This document shows, piece after piece, positions 27,179 through 35,975 of a stretch of 58,212 nucleotides of DNA. Made by a program: the position numbers and the translations under genes. Numbering within the stretch: the first letter of the stretch is position 1; every line of letters starts with the position of its first letter. Origin of the DNA: Myxococcales bacterium (lineage in GTDB: Bacteria; Myxococcota_A; Polyangia; Polyangiales; Polyangiaceae); the NCBI GenBank assembly GCA_947473045.1, contig CANJCO010000030.1, forward strand, positions 1 through 58,212, given 5' to 3'. The notes beneath the pieces are model-generated. The model saw only the letters and a program-made list of their open reading frames with translations, was not told the DNA's origin and ran no database searches.

Positions 27179-28585
27179 ATGTCCGAGAGCGACGACTCAG
27201 AAGCAAAGCGTCCAGACGCACCGCCCACGTCCCGTTTCGGGCGGCTCGCCAGGCTCACCGCGCTCGCCCCGCGCGCCCTTCCGCTCGCGTCTGCCGCAGT
27301 TCGCAAAGCCCTCGGCGGCAAGGGCACGGCCGAGTCCGACCTCGAAGATCGCAAGCGACTGGCCGCGAGCGCAAAGAAGACCGCCGAGGCGATGCTCAAG
27401 ACCCTCGGAGAGATGAAAGGCCTGCCGCTCAAGCTCGGCCAGATGGCCTCCTACATCGACGGCCTCGCCCCACCGGGATACGAAGAGAAATTTCAGGAGA
27501 CCCTGAAAAAGCTCCAGTCCAAAGCCCCTCCCCTGTCTCCTGCTGCAGCGGTGAAGGTCATCACTGCCGATCTCGGCGCGCATCCCGGGGAGATCTTCGC
27601 CGAGTGGGAGGCAGACCCTTTTGCCGCCGCGAGCATCGGACAGGTTCACCACGCCGTCACCCGGGGCGGCGACAAAGTCGCTGTGAAGGTGCAGTACCCC
27701 GGCATCGACAAGGCGATTGAAAACGACCTCAAGAGCCTGTCGCTGCTCGAACAAATGATCGCGCCGATGGGACGCAAGTACCACACCAAAGAGACGCTCG
27801 ACGAGATCCGCGCAGTGTTCATGGCCGAGCTCGACTACGCGAAGGAAGCCGAGATTAGCGATATCTTCAGACGAATTCACGAAGGAGACGACGAGATCGT
27901 CATCCCGAGGGTGCACCACGCGTTGACCACCCGGCGCGTGCTCACCACCGAGTTGATAGGCGGCGTTGGATACTCCGAGTTCTGCGAGACGGCCTCCCAG
28001 TCCGACCGCAACGCAGCGGGACAGACGATCTGGCGGTTCATGTTCCGCGCCTTCTTCGGGCACAACCTGCTGTATGCCGATCCGCACCCCGGCAACTACC
28101 GGTTTCTGGGAGGTGGCCGCGTCGCGTTCCTCGATTTCGGATGTCACAAAATCATGCCGCCGGAGCTGGTCGCCGGCCAGAAGCGGTATCTCCTCGCGCA
28201 GCAAGCGGGCGACGAGCCTGAGTTCGTTCGCGCGTGCGTCGAGGTGCTCGGCTACGATCCGTCCGACGAAGAAGCGTTCCCGCTTTACATGGAATACACG
28301 CGCCTCGTGACCCGCCCCATCGTCGTCGACGCCCCCTTCAAGTACACGCGGGAATACGCGCGGGAGGCCGTCGCGTTCCTCGTGCGAAACGGAAAGCGAA
28401 TCGTCTTCAAGGACGGCGAGGCGATGCCGAACATGCCGAAGCCCATTCACATGCCGACCGACCACACGTTCGTCAACCGCCTGCAGTGGGGGCTTTCAAG
28501 CGTGCTGGCAGGGCTCGGCGCGGAGGCGAACTGGCGGCAGATGACCGCGCCGTGGATGGGACCGGCCAGGCCCCTTCCGCACTGA
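27179..28585 (+). CDS. ABC1/AarF (UbiB) family atypical kinase
   Basis: A 468-residue member of the ABC1/ADCK/UbiB family, atypical kinases or ATPases linked to isoprenoid-quinone and lipid metabolism. Family signatures: LPLKLGQMASYIDG (KxGQ motif), FAAASIGQVHHA (Ala-rich nucleotide loop), VAVKVQYPG lysine, MAELDYAKEAE, LLYADPHPGNYRF catalytic loop and FLDFGCHKI in place of DFG. The start at 27179 follows a CATACT hexamer by only 6 nt, suggesting a leaderless transcript. No C-terminal membrane helix pair is obvious, unlike E. coli UbiB. The precise substrate is unknown. Confidence 0.92.
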   Translation: MSESDDSEAKRPDAPPTSRFGRLARLTALAPRALPLASAAVRKALGGKGTAESDLEDRKRLAASAKKTAEAMLKTLGEMKGLPLKLGQMASYIDGLAPPGYEEKFQETLKKLQSKAPPLSPAAAVKVITADLGAHPGEIFAEWEADPFAAASIGQVHHAVTRGGDKVAVKVQYPGIDKAIENDLKSLSLLEQMIAPMGRKYHTKETLDEIRAVFMAELDYAKEAEISDIFRRIHEGDDEIVIPRVHHALTTRRVLTTELIGGVGYSEFCETASQSDRNAAGQTIWRFMFRAFFGHNLLYADPHPGNYRFLGGGRVAFLDFGCHKIMPPELVAGQKRYLLAQQAGDEPEFVRACVEVLGYDPSDEEAFPLYMEYTRLVTRPIVVDAPFKYTREYAREAVAFLVRNGKRIVFKDGEAMPNMPKPIHMPTDHTFVNRLQWGLSSVLAGLGAEANWRQMTAPWMGPARPLPH

Positions 28586-28677
28586 GCGGGCATCCGACCG
28601 CGCGCGGCCCGGTTGATCTCGAATTGGTTCGCACGTAAAAGATTGCTACGCGAAACAGTTCGCGAGGAGCCGCGCCG

Positions 28678-29877
28678 ATGATCTCGTTCGAACCCTCCGA
28701 AGACCAACGCATGATGGCCGATCAGGCGCGCGCGTTCGCCAGGTCGCTGCGCCTGCGCATGCGAGAGGCCGAGGCGGCGCGCGAAGTGCCCGCAGACCTC
28801 CGAAAGACCGCCATCGAGATGGGCCTCGGCTCAGTGGCGATCCCCGAGTCGCTCGGCGGCGCAGGCCTCGGACTCGCGACGGCTTCTCTGATCGAGCAGG
28901 AGCTCGCCGCGGGCGACGTGGGCGCAGCGTTCGGGCTCCCCGGCCCCGGAGCGTTCGGCCGCGCGGTCGCCGAGCTCGCCGATACGGCGCAGGCCATCCA
29001 CGCGCTGTCGCTCATCGCGGAAGATGGGTTCGGCGCCGTGGCGTGGGGAGAGCGCGCCCCGCACCCGACGCGCCCGGGCCTGCGCGCGATCGCGCGCCGC
29101 GAAGGCGACGACTGGGTGCTGAGCGGTCAAAAGGCCTACGTCCTGAACGCTGGCCGCGCGAGCGCCTTCGTCGTGTTCGCACAGGTCGACGAGTCGCTCG
29201 GCTGGGCCGGCCTCGGCGCGTTCCTCGTGGCCAGCGATGCGCCGGGCGTGCAGGTCGGCCCGCGCGAGACCACCCTCGGACTCGACGTCGCCAGCGTGGC
29301 TGACGTCACCTTCAACGACGTGCGCGTCAAAGCCTCGGAGCGCCTCGGCGAGGGCGCCAACTTCGAAGCCGCAACGCTGCGGTTTTTTGTAAAAAATGCC
29401 CTGATTATGGCCTCTCGCGCAGTCGGACTCTCGCGCGCCGCCGTCGATGTCACGCGCGACTACGTCGAGCAGCGCAAAGCGTTCGGCAAGCCCGTCGGGC
29501 ACTTTCAGGCCGTGGCGTTCAACGTCGCAGACCGCGCCATGGATGTGGCGGCTTCGTCTGCGATGGTCCTGCGCGCCGCGTGGATGTGGGATGCGGCCGT
29601 GCCCGAGCAGGAGGCCTTGCTCGCCTCGGCGTTCGCGGTCAGCTTCGCGCTCGAGGCCGCCATGCGCTGCGGCGACGACGCCGTTCAGCTGCACGGCGGC
29701 GCGGGGTTCATCCGCGACTATCCGGTGGAGAAGATGATGCGGGACGCCAAACAACTTCAGCTCGCCGGCATGCCGTCGGGCTGCGCCGACCAGCTCGCCG
29801 CCGCAGTGGAGCTGGGACGCCCGCTCGACCTGGGGCTCGTACTTCCCAACGCAGAGTCGCAGAGCGCGCTCGTCTGA
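28678..29877 (+). CDS. Acyl-CoA dehydrogenase family protein lacking the catalytic glutamate
   Basis: A 399-residue protein with the acyl-CoA dehydrogenase fold: N-terminal helical part (GLGSVAIPESLGGAGLGL), middle sheet domain, C-terminal helices with REV-type VEQRKAFGKPVGHFQAVAF and LHGGAGFIRDYPVEKMMRDAK. Two expected elements are missing. The flavin/substrate motif TEP.AGSD reads AWGERAPHPTR (about 122-131), and the IYEGT catalytic segment reads LQLAGMPSG (about 360-368), so no glutamate is at that place. The next gene, a complete dehydrogenase, starts 5 nt downstream. It may be a structural partner in a heteromeric enzyme (inference). Its own activity is doubtful. Confidence 0.88.
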   Translation: MISFEPSEDQRMMADQARAFARSLRLRMREAEAAREVPADLRKTAIEMGLGSVAIPESLGGAGLGLATASLIEQELAAGDVGAAFGLPGPGAFGRAVAELADTAQAIHALSLIAEDGFGAVAWGERAPHPTRPGLRAIARREGDDWVLSGQKAYVLNAGRASAFVVFAQVDESLGWAGLGAFLVASDAPGVQVGPRETTLGLDVASVADVTFNDVRVKASERLGEGANFEAATLRFFVKNALIMASRAVGLSRAAVDVTRDYVEQRKAFGKPVGHFQAVAFNVADRAMDVAASSAMVLRAAWMWDAAVPEQEALLASAFAVSFALEAAMRCGDDAVQLHGGAGFIRDYPVEKMMRDAKQLQLAGMPSGCADQLAAAVELGRPLDLGLVLPNAESQSALV

Positions 29878-29882
29878 CGGAG

Positions 29883-31133
29883 ATGGCCATGATCGAATTT
29901 TCGCTCAGCAAGAGGCAGCTTCAGTTGCGCGACATGGTCCGCGCCTTTGCCGAAAGTGTGGTGCGCCCGCTCGCGCTCACGTGGGACCGCGAGCACCGAA
30001 TCGACGAAGCGTTCCTGTCGAATTTCGTGGCGATGGCTGCCCAGATGGGAGGTCCGGCGGCTTCGTGGGGCGTGCAGGGGCTCGGCGCAGGAAACGCTGA
30101 GCCCGGCCGGCCCGAGACATCCGCCGCGAAGAAATCGGGTTCGGCCAACTTGACGACCGTGTTGTCGGCCGAAGAGCTGGCGTGGGGTGACGCCGCGCTG
30201 CTGCTCAACCTCCCAGGACCTGGACTGGGAGGACCGCCCGTGCGGGCCACCGGCACGCCCGAGCAAAAAGAGCGATTTTTCTCGATCTTCCGCGACATGT
30301 CGAAGGGGCTCAAGTGGGGCGCCTACGCGCTCACCGAGCCCGGAGCGGGCAGCGACGTGGCGGGCATCCGGACCTCCTGCCGCCGGGACGGAAGCGATTG
30401 GGTACTCAGCGGCCGAAAGTGCTACATCACCAATGGCGCGCGCGCGGACTGGAACGTCGTGTTCGCCACGGTCGATCCCGCCCTCGGTCGCGCAGGGCAC
30501 AGAGCCTTTGTCGTCGAGAAAGGCACCCCCGGCTTCACCGTCGGTAAGATCGAAGACAAGATGGGCCTGCGCGCAAGCGAGACGGCCGAGCTGGTGCTCG
30601 ACGACGTGCGCGTGCCCGCCGACAACCTCCTCGGCGGCGACGAAAAGTACACGAACAAGGAAGGCTTCATGACCGCCATGAAGACCTTCGACAACACCCG
30701 CCCGCTCGTGGCCGCCATGGCCATCGGCATCGGGCGCGCGGCGTACGAGTACGCCCGCGACTTCGCCAAACGAAACTACGCCCTCGCGCGCCACACGCCC
30801 CGCTATGCCGCGATCGCCGAGCGGCTCGCCCGCACCGGCCGTCAGCTCGAGGCCGCGCGGCTCGTCACCTGGCAGGCTGCGTGGCTCGCGGATCAAGAGA
30901 AGCCCAACGCGAAGGAGGCCAGCATGTCGAAAGCGATGGGCGGCCAGGCCGCCATCCGCGCGTGCATCGAGGCCATCGAAATTTGCGGGGTGGAAGGCAC
31001 CCTCCAGCGCGATCACCAGCTGCTCGAAAAGTGGTTTCGCGACATCAAGGTCTACGACATCTTCGAAGGCACCGGGCAGATCCAGCGCATCGTGATCTCG
31101 AAGCGGCTCTTCGAGGGCCTGAAGTCGTTTTAG
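29883..31133 (+). CDS. Acyl-CoA dehydrogenase (catalytic residues present)
   Basis: A 416-residue FAD-dependent acyl-CoA dehydrogenase, which introduces the alpha-beta double bond in an acyl-CoA. It retains ALTEPGAGSDVAGI for flavin/substrate binding, FVVEKGTPGFTVGK, and the C-terminal YDIFEGTGQIQRIV with the catalytic glutamate (about Glu395). A segment of about 30 residues rich in Gly, Ala and Ser (near 55-85) interrupts the N-terminal helical part. ATG 29883 has GACGGAG just upstream; an alternative ATG is 6 nt on. It lies 5 nt after the degenerate dehydrogenase, clearly the same transcript. The acyl substrate cannot be told. Confidence 0.92.
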   Translation: MAMIEFSLSKRQLQLRDMVRAFAESVVRPLALTWDREHRIDEAFLSNFVAMAAQMGGPAASWGVQGLGAGNAEPGRPETSAAKKSGSANLTTVLSAEELAWGDAALLLNLPGPGLGGPPVRATGTPEQKERFFSIFRDMSKGLKWGAYALTEPGAGSDVAGIRTSCRRDGSDWVLSGRKCYITNGARADWNVVFATVDPALGRAGHRAFVVEKGTPGFTVGKIEDKMGLRASETAELVLDDVRVPADNLLGGDEKYTNKEGFMTAMKTFDNTRPLVAAMAIGIGRAAYEYARDFAKRNYALARHTPRYAAIAERLARTGRQLEAARLVTWQAAWLADQEKPNAKEASMSKAMGGQAAIRACIEAIEICGVEGTLQRDHQLLEKWFRDIKVYDIFEGTGQIQRIVISKRLFEGLKSF

Positions 31134-31304
31134 GCTCAGGAGCCGCGAAGCAGGCAGGCGCACAGCGCTCGAAATGTGCGCGCCATCACGACGTGCTCCG
31201 CCGTCGCGACGTTCTTCTCACCATCGAGACGGCTTCGCCGCCGGCGGGTGGGCTCGTGACCATCGTGCCCACGCGACTCGCCAAGCGCTGCACGCCGTTT
31301 ATCG

Positions 31305-32276
31305 TTATGGCGAAACAGGGCGTGCGGCGCGTCGGTAGCTGAGCTTCGAGAGCGCCTCATCGACGACCTGCTGCCGGGCGCGGGAGTCCTGATCGCTGTC
31401 GAGCCCGAGGACAAGGCGATGCGCGAGGACGCTGGGGGCGAGCCCTTGAATGTCGTCAGGGGTTACGAAGGCGCGCCCTGCCGTGAGCGCCATCGCCTTG
31501 GAAGCCTGCACCAGCGCGAGAGACGCCCGGGGGCTCGCGCCGAGCGCGACGCGCGGGTGCGAGCGGGTGAACGCCGTGATGGCAACGGCATATTCGAGCA
31601 GGTCGTCTTCGACATGAACCGCAGCGGCCAGCGCCTGCAGCGCGAGGACGCCTTCTGCGGTCAGCACCGCACGGGCGGCGGGGGGCGAGACTCCGAAGGC
31701 CCGCAGCATCGAGACCTCGTCGCGCGCGGACGGGTAGCCCATCGGCACGCGCACCATGAAGCGATCGATTTGCGCCTCGGGCAGCGGGTAGGTCCCCTCG
31801 AGATCGATCGGATTTTGGGTCGCCAGCACGAGGAACGGACTCGGCAGCTCGAACCGGTCGCCTTCCACGGTGACCTGCCGCTCCTGCATCGCCTCGAGCA
31901 GCGCGCTCTGCGTCTTGGCCGGAGCGCGATTAATTTCGTCCGCGAGCACGACGTTGGCAAACACGGGCCCGGGGCGCATCGCGAAGGTGCCCTCGCGCGG
32001 CTGGAGCACGTAGGACCCGGTGATGTCGGCTGGCATCAAATCGGGCGTAAATTGAATGCGTTTTGCGCTGCAGCCGAGGGCGACCGCGAAAGCCTTTACG
32101 AGCGTGGTCTTGGCGACGCCTGGCACGCCCTCGAGCAGCACGTGCCCCCTCGCGAGCAGACACACAATCATCAACTCGAGGGCGCGCGGCGACCCGATGT
32201 AAACGCGCGCGACCTCGCGCCGAAGCGCGTCGATTCGCTCCTTCGCGGCAGCAATCCCGTTCGGTGCATCTTCCAC
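31305..32276 (-). CDS. MoxR-family AAA+ ATPase
   Basis: A 323-residue MoxR AAA+ ATPase, a chaperone-like family that matures or assembles protein complexes. Walker A GVPGVAKTT (about 51-59), FTPDLMPADITGSYVL, Walker B VVLADEINRAP (about 109-119), LATQNPIDLEGTYPLPEAQ and DRFMVRVPMGYP are all standard. It diverges from the DUF4350 gene with 79 nt between start codons. The usual DUF58 partner is not in this window. Control of the neighbouring membrane genes or their assembly is a guess from position. Confidence 0.95.
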   Translation of the reverse strand: MEDAPNGIAAAKERIDALRREVARVYIGSPRALELMIVCLLARGHVLLEGVPGVAKTTLVKAFAVALGCSAKRIQFTPDLMPADITGSYVLQPREGTFAMRPGPVFANVVLADEINRAPAKTQSALLEAMQERQVTVEGDRFELPSPFLVLATQNPIDLEGTYPLPEAQIDRFMVRVPMGYPSARDEVSMLRAFGVSPPAARAVLTAEGVLALQALAAAVHVEDDLLEYAVAITAFTRSHPRVALGASPRASLALVQASKAMALTAGRAFVTPDDIQGLAPSVLAHRLVLGLDSDQDSRARQQVVDEALSKLSYRRAARPVSP

Positions 32277-32355
32277 GATAACCCCTGGAGGCTACATCGA
32301 CCGCCGCGCGACGTCTCGACCTAACATTCGCACCGGCGTGGCATGATTGACAGGC

Positions 32356-33669
32356 ATGCGCCGCCTGCTCTGCTTCGTTGTTGTGGCCCTCGCGTTCGCC
32401 ATCGCGACGACGGGCGCGCGCGCGGACAGCGAGAGGGCCGAAGGCTCCGGGCTCTGGGACGGGCTCGCGCAATTCGTCGCGATGGCTCGCGTCGAGCTCG
32501 GCGACGCGAGCGTGATGGCAAACGGTTCGATCGACTACGCTCACCTCAGTCCGCGAGACGCGATCGTTATGGTGCACCCGACGCGGGAGCTCGACATCGA
32601 GAGCCTCTCGCGGTTCATGCACGACGGCGGACGCGTGGTGCTGCTCGACGACTTCGGTACCGGCGACGCACTGCTCGAGCACTTCTCGATCGAGCGATCG
32701 CCGCAGCCGCGCGATCCCGCCCAGATGCTTCGGCACAATCCATCGCTGGCGATCGCGATCGCCGCCAGCGATCCCCCGCACAGCACGGTCGCGGGCGTGG
32801 CGCGCGTGGTCACCAATCATGCCACCTCGCTCAAGCAGCCCGAGTTGACGCCCGTGCTCGCCGTGCCCACCGCGAGCGGCGAGCGCCCGATGCTCGCGCT
32901 GGCAGGCGCCGTTGGCGACGGACGACTGCTCGCGGTCGGCGACTCGTCGATCGTGATCAACGCGATGCTGCGATACCCCGGCAACAAGGTGTTCGCGCGC
33001 GGGCTCGTACACTACGCAGTGGAAGACGATTCGTGGGGTGAGCGCGGCGGCACGCTCGTGGTCGTCGCCGGCGAGTTCGCACAGGTCGGCGCGTATGGCG
33101 CGGCCGCCGAGACCAGCGCGCTTTCGCGGGCGCTTCGGCAGATCCGCGACGCCGCGCGCGCGATGGGCCAAACCAGCGCTCCGCCCGTCGCGATGTTTGC
33201 CATGGCCGCCGTAGTCGCGCTCGGCGTCGTCGTGTGGACCGGCTCGCGCGCCGCGAGGCTCCACGCCCCCTCGACGCCGCGCTACGCGAGGCCGGTCCCC
33301 ATCGCGGCGCAGGGCGGCATCGCAGGCCACGCCGCGCTGATTTCAGCTCCCGGAACGTCGCGCATCCTCGCGCTCCTGGAGCTCAAGAGCGCCCTCGACG
33401 AAGAGCTGGCGTTTCTTTGCGAGCTTCGCCAGCCGGTGAGCGGCGAGACGCTGCTCCGGAGCCTTGCAGACCAACACCTTCTGGAGCGCAAAGGCCTGCT
33501 CGAGCTCCGGGCGCTGCTGCTGCGCCTGAGCAAGGCTGAGACGTACGTGCTCGCCGCGAGGACGCAGCTTAGCATGAAAGTGAGCGACGCCGAGGTCGTC
33601 GTGGTCGCGCGCGCGGCGCTGAAGGTGCTGCAAGAGGCGCGAGCCCGCGCAAACACGCGGGCTACCTGA
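32356..33669 (+). CDS. DUF4350-type membrane protein
   Basis: A 437-residue protein from ATG 32356 (a TTG 9 nt earlier is possible). Signal peptide MRRLLCFVVVALAFAIATTG ending around ARA-DS. The extracytoplasmic part has the DUF4350 pattern: DAIVMVHPTRELD, LSRFMHDGGRVVLLDDFGTG and LLAVGDSSIVINAML. One membrane helix (about residues 275-295, FAMAAVVALGVVVWTG) is followed by a cytoplasmic helical tail. DUF4350 genes often accompany moxR and DUF58 genes, which fits the divergent MoxR here. The two NuoL/NuoM-like genes follow 56 nt downstream. Biochemical role is unknown. Confidence 0.85.
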   Translation: MRRLLCFVVVALAFAIATTGARADSERAEGSGLWDGLAQFVAMARVELGDASVMANGSIDYAHLSPRDAIVMVHPTRELDIESLSRFMHDGGRVVLLDDFGTGDALLEHFSIERSPQPRDPAQMLRHNPSLAIAIAASDPPHSTVAGVARVVTNHATSLKQPELTPVLAVPTASGERPMLALAGAVGDGRLLAVGDSSIVINAMLRYPGNKVFARGLVHYAVEDDSWGERGGTLVVVAGEFAQVGAYGAAAETSALSRALRQIRDAARAMGQTSAPPVAMFAMAAVVALGVVVWTGSRAARLHAPSTPRYARPVPIAAQGGIAGHAALISAPGTSRILALLELKSALDEELAFLCELRQPVSGETLLRSLADQHLLERKGLLELRALLLRLSKAETYVLAARTQLSMKVSDAEVVVVARAALKVLQEARARANTRAT

Positions 33670-33725
33670 ACGGCCCGCCGCACGCGGCTGGGCCGCTTTG
33701 CTCTCAGGGGCCCGCCTTTGCTAGC

Positions 33726-35975
33726 GTGCGCGCCGTGTTGGATCTCTACGGGCCGCTGCACGGCCTCAGCCTCGCGGCCTGGTTATGGCTCGTTCCCGGA
33801 CTACCCCTCATTGGCGCCTTGCTTGCGGGGTACATCGGGCTGACCGCGCTGCCGCGCGAGGGCGAAGTCGCAGCCGCGCGTCAGCTGCTGGCATGGCGCG
33901 CTGGCGTCGGCCTCTCGGCAGCCGCGCTCGCGCTCATTCGCTGGGGCCACGATCTGCAGCAACTTCAGCACCTCGCCCGCATTTTTAGAGTCGGCCGCAT
34001 CGAGCTCTCCGCCGACCTCCTGCTCGATCCCGTGTCGCTCCTGACAGCGTCGTCGGTGCTGCTCGCTTCGGGCGCGCTTTCGTTCGGACGCGCGGGCGCC
34101 GCAAGGCCCCGCGATTCGGTGCTCATCCCGCTCGCGACTTCGGGCGCGCTCGTCGCGGCGCTCGCAGACGCGGTGCCCATTGCAGTGCTCGGTGGCCTCG
34201 TCGCGTCGCTGTCCGGCGCGATCGTCGCGAGCGCTCATTTGCGTGCATTTTGCATTCATCGCTTCTCGGACGCCCTGCTGCTGCTCGGCGCGGCGACGCT
34301 CGCGTGGGCGCTTGGTGGCGGCTTCGGCGCCGGCGAGTTCACCAGTGACATGAGCCCCCGAATCGCCATCGAGAGCGGCAGCCACGACGACGCGCGCGCG
34401 ACCGCGGCCCGGTCGCTTCCGATGGACGACGACGACGACGATGACGGCCCCCGCCGGCCGGCCAGCGCAGGGCCGAAGCCGCTCGATCTCACAGGCGGCG
34501 GCAAGGCGTCGCTCACGATCGCTGCCCTCCCGGGATCGCTGATTTTTCTCGACGAATCGAAGACGCCACTCCTGAGCGCTGAGAAGATTCCAGTCCGCAC
34601 GCCCGTCGTGCGGCTGTCGATCCCGGCGGGGCTCCACGTGGTGCGTTTGCGGCCTCCGGGGGCGGGCGAAGATTCGCTGCTGTCGCACGTTGTCGCGACC
34701 ACAGGACAGGACGTGCGAATCATCGCAGTGGGGCCGACGACCTCGCTCCGCGAAACCGCCGAGCAACTCGCCGCGAGCTGGCTTCAGGGCGACCGCCCGC
34801 TTCGAACCGACCTGCTCAGCCACGAGGCCTGGCCCGGCACGCGGTTGTCGACGCTGGCCGCCCTCGCGATCGCGCTCGGTGCGCTCTTGCGGCTCGTGTC
34901 GCTGGCGTACTCCGTGCGCGATTTCGTCGGAGTGTCGGCGCTGATTTCACTGCCGATGCTCACGCTGCTCACGCGGCTGTCGCCGCTTCTGACCGTCGAG
35001 CCTGCGGTCGCAGGGATGGTCGCCGCAGCGGCCGCCCTCTGCGCGCTGGTGCTGGCTGCGCGCGCCGCGACGGCCAGCGACGGTCACGGAGCGCTCGTGG
35101 GGGTGGCTGCCTCGAAGGCCGCGCTCAGCGTTGTCGGCGTCCTCGCCGGCGCGCCCGGGGCCGCACTGCTCGATGCAGGCATCACGCTCGTCGCCATCGT
35201 CGCCCTCGAACAGGCCCTCGCAACCACCACGGGCGGCCCGCTGCTAGCTGCAAACGCTAGCAAAAATGCGCCTTCGGGTTGGAATCGCGTGTTCGTCTTC
35301 GCGACGCTGGCCATCACGGCGTCGGCCCCGATCGCGACCGAGCTCGTGGCGGCGCTGGGGTTCAGCGGCGCGAAAGCAGTGCCCGGAGTCGCGCTGCTTG
35401 GCGCCTCGCTTTCGGCAGTCGCGCTCGGTGCGTTTGGTCTCGCTCGCGTGCATGCAATGTCGTTCGCGACGCGGTCCAAAGACCAACCCGCAACCACCCC
35501 CGTCAAGGCCTGGATCGCAGCGGCGGCCTCGCTGATCGGCGCAGCGTGCCTGCTGGGCTTCGACGCCCGCGCGATCGGCTCGGACGCATCGCTTGCCTCG
35601 AGGGTCGTTGGTCACGCGCTCGATGCCGGCCCCGCGAACGACCTGCAGAGCTCGGTTGCCCCCGTGACGCTGCTTTGGCTCGGGCTGACGTTAGGGGCGC
35701 TGGCGCTGGCCCGCAGCCGCTACACGCAGGCGGGAGTCGCCGGGCGCTCCGAACGCAGCGATGCCTCGATGGGCGCGGCTTGGGCGATCGCAAAGCCCGC
35801 AGCGCTCGCGGACCTGGCGCTGGTGCACGCCGAAGCGTTGCTCGCGCGCCTCACGTCGAAGGTCAGCGACGACCAGCCTCCTGCCGAACGGTCCCGAGGC
35901 AGACTAGTCTGGGGGCTCGTCGTCGTCGGCGCGCTTCCTGTCGTCGCGATCATCGCGTCGTGGGTGGAGCGATGA
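33726..35975 (+). CDS. Degenerate NuoL/Mrp-antiporter-like membrane protein with PEGA-like insert
   Basis: A 749-residue polytopic protein (GTG 33726; GTG 33735 also possible). Parts follow the NuoL pattern: IELSADLLLDPVSLLTASS corresponds to the VDGLSLLM region, FCIHRFSDALLLLGAATLA to NRVGDFGFLLG, and VGVSALISLPMLTLLTRLSP to TPVSALIHAATMVTAGVYL. The lysine of GKSAQ.P, the histidine of SALIH and the lysine of TDIKR.LAYST are all absent. Between helices (about 200-375) lies a soluble insert: an acidic run MDDDDDDD (233-240), then a PEGA-like beta domain (about 258-340, SIPAGLHVVRLRPPGAGEDS). Its stop overlaps the next start as ATGA. Homology is by eye; proton pumping seems unlikely. Confidence 0.72.
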   Translation: MRAVLDLYGPLHGLSLAAWLWLVPGLPLIGALLAGYIGLTALPREGEVAAARQLLAWRAGVGLSAAALALIRWGHDLQQLQHLARIFRVGRIELSADLLLDPVSLLTASSVLLASGALSFGRAGAARPRDSVLIPLATSGALVAALADAVPIAVLGGLVASLSGAIVASAHLRAFCIHRFSDALLLLGAATLAWALGGGFGAGEFTSDMSPRIAIESGSHDDARATAARSLPMDDDDDDDGPRRPASAGPKPLDLTGGGKASLTIAALPGSLIFLDESKTPLLSAEKIPVRTPVVRLSIPAGLHVVRLRPPGAGEDSLLSHVVATTGQDVRIIAVGPTTSLRETAEQLAASWLQGDRPLRTDLLSHEAWPGTRLSTLAALAIALGALLRLVSLAYSVRDFVGVSALISLPMLTLLTRLSPLLTVEPAVAGMVAAAAALCALVLAARAATASDGHGALVGVAASKAALSVVGVLAGAPGAALLDAGITLVAIVALEQALATTTGGPLLAANASKNAPSGWNRVFVFATLAITASAPIATELVAALGFSGAKAVPGVALLGASLSAVALGAFGLARVHAMSFATRSKDQPATTPVKAWIAAAASLIGAACLLGFDARAIGSDASLASRVVGHALDAGPANDLQSSVAPVTLLWLGLTLGALALARSRYTQAGVAGRSERSDASMGAAWAIAKPAALADLALVHAEALLARLTSKVSDDQPPAERSRGRLVWGLVVVGALPVVAIIASWVER

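Noticed and set aside
35279-35971. Upstream extension of the NuoM-like frame
   Set aside because: The extension overlaps the NuoL-like gene in another frame and is Arg-rich; the ATG at 35972 opens on a signal peptide and overlaps the upstream stop by ATGA.
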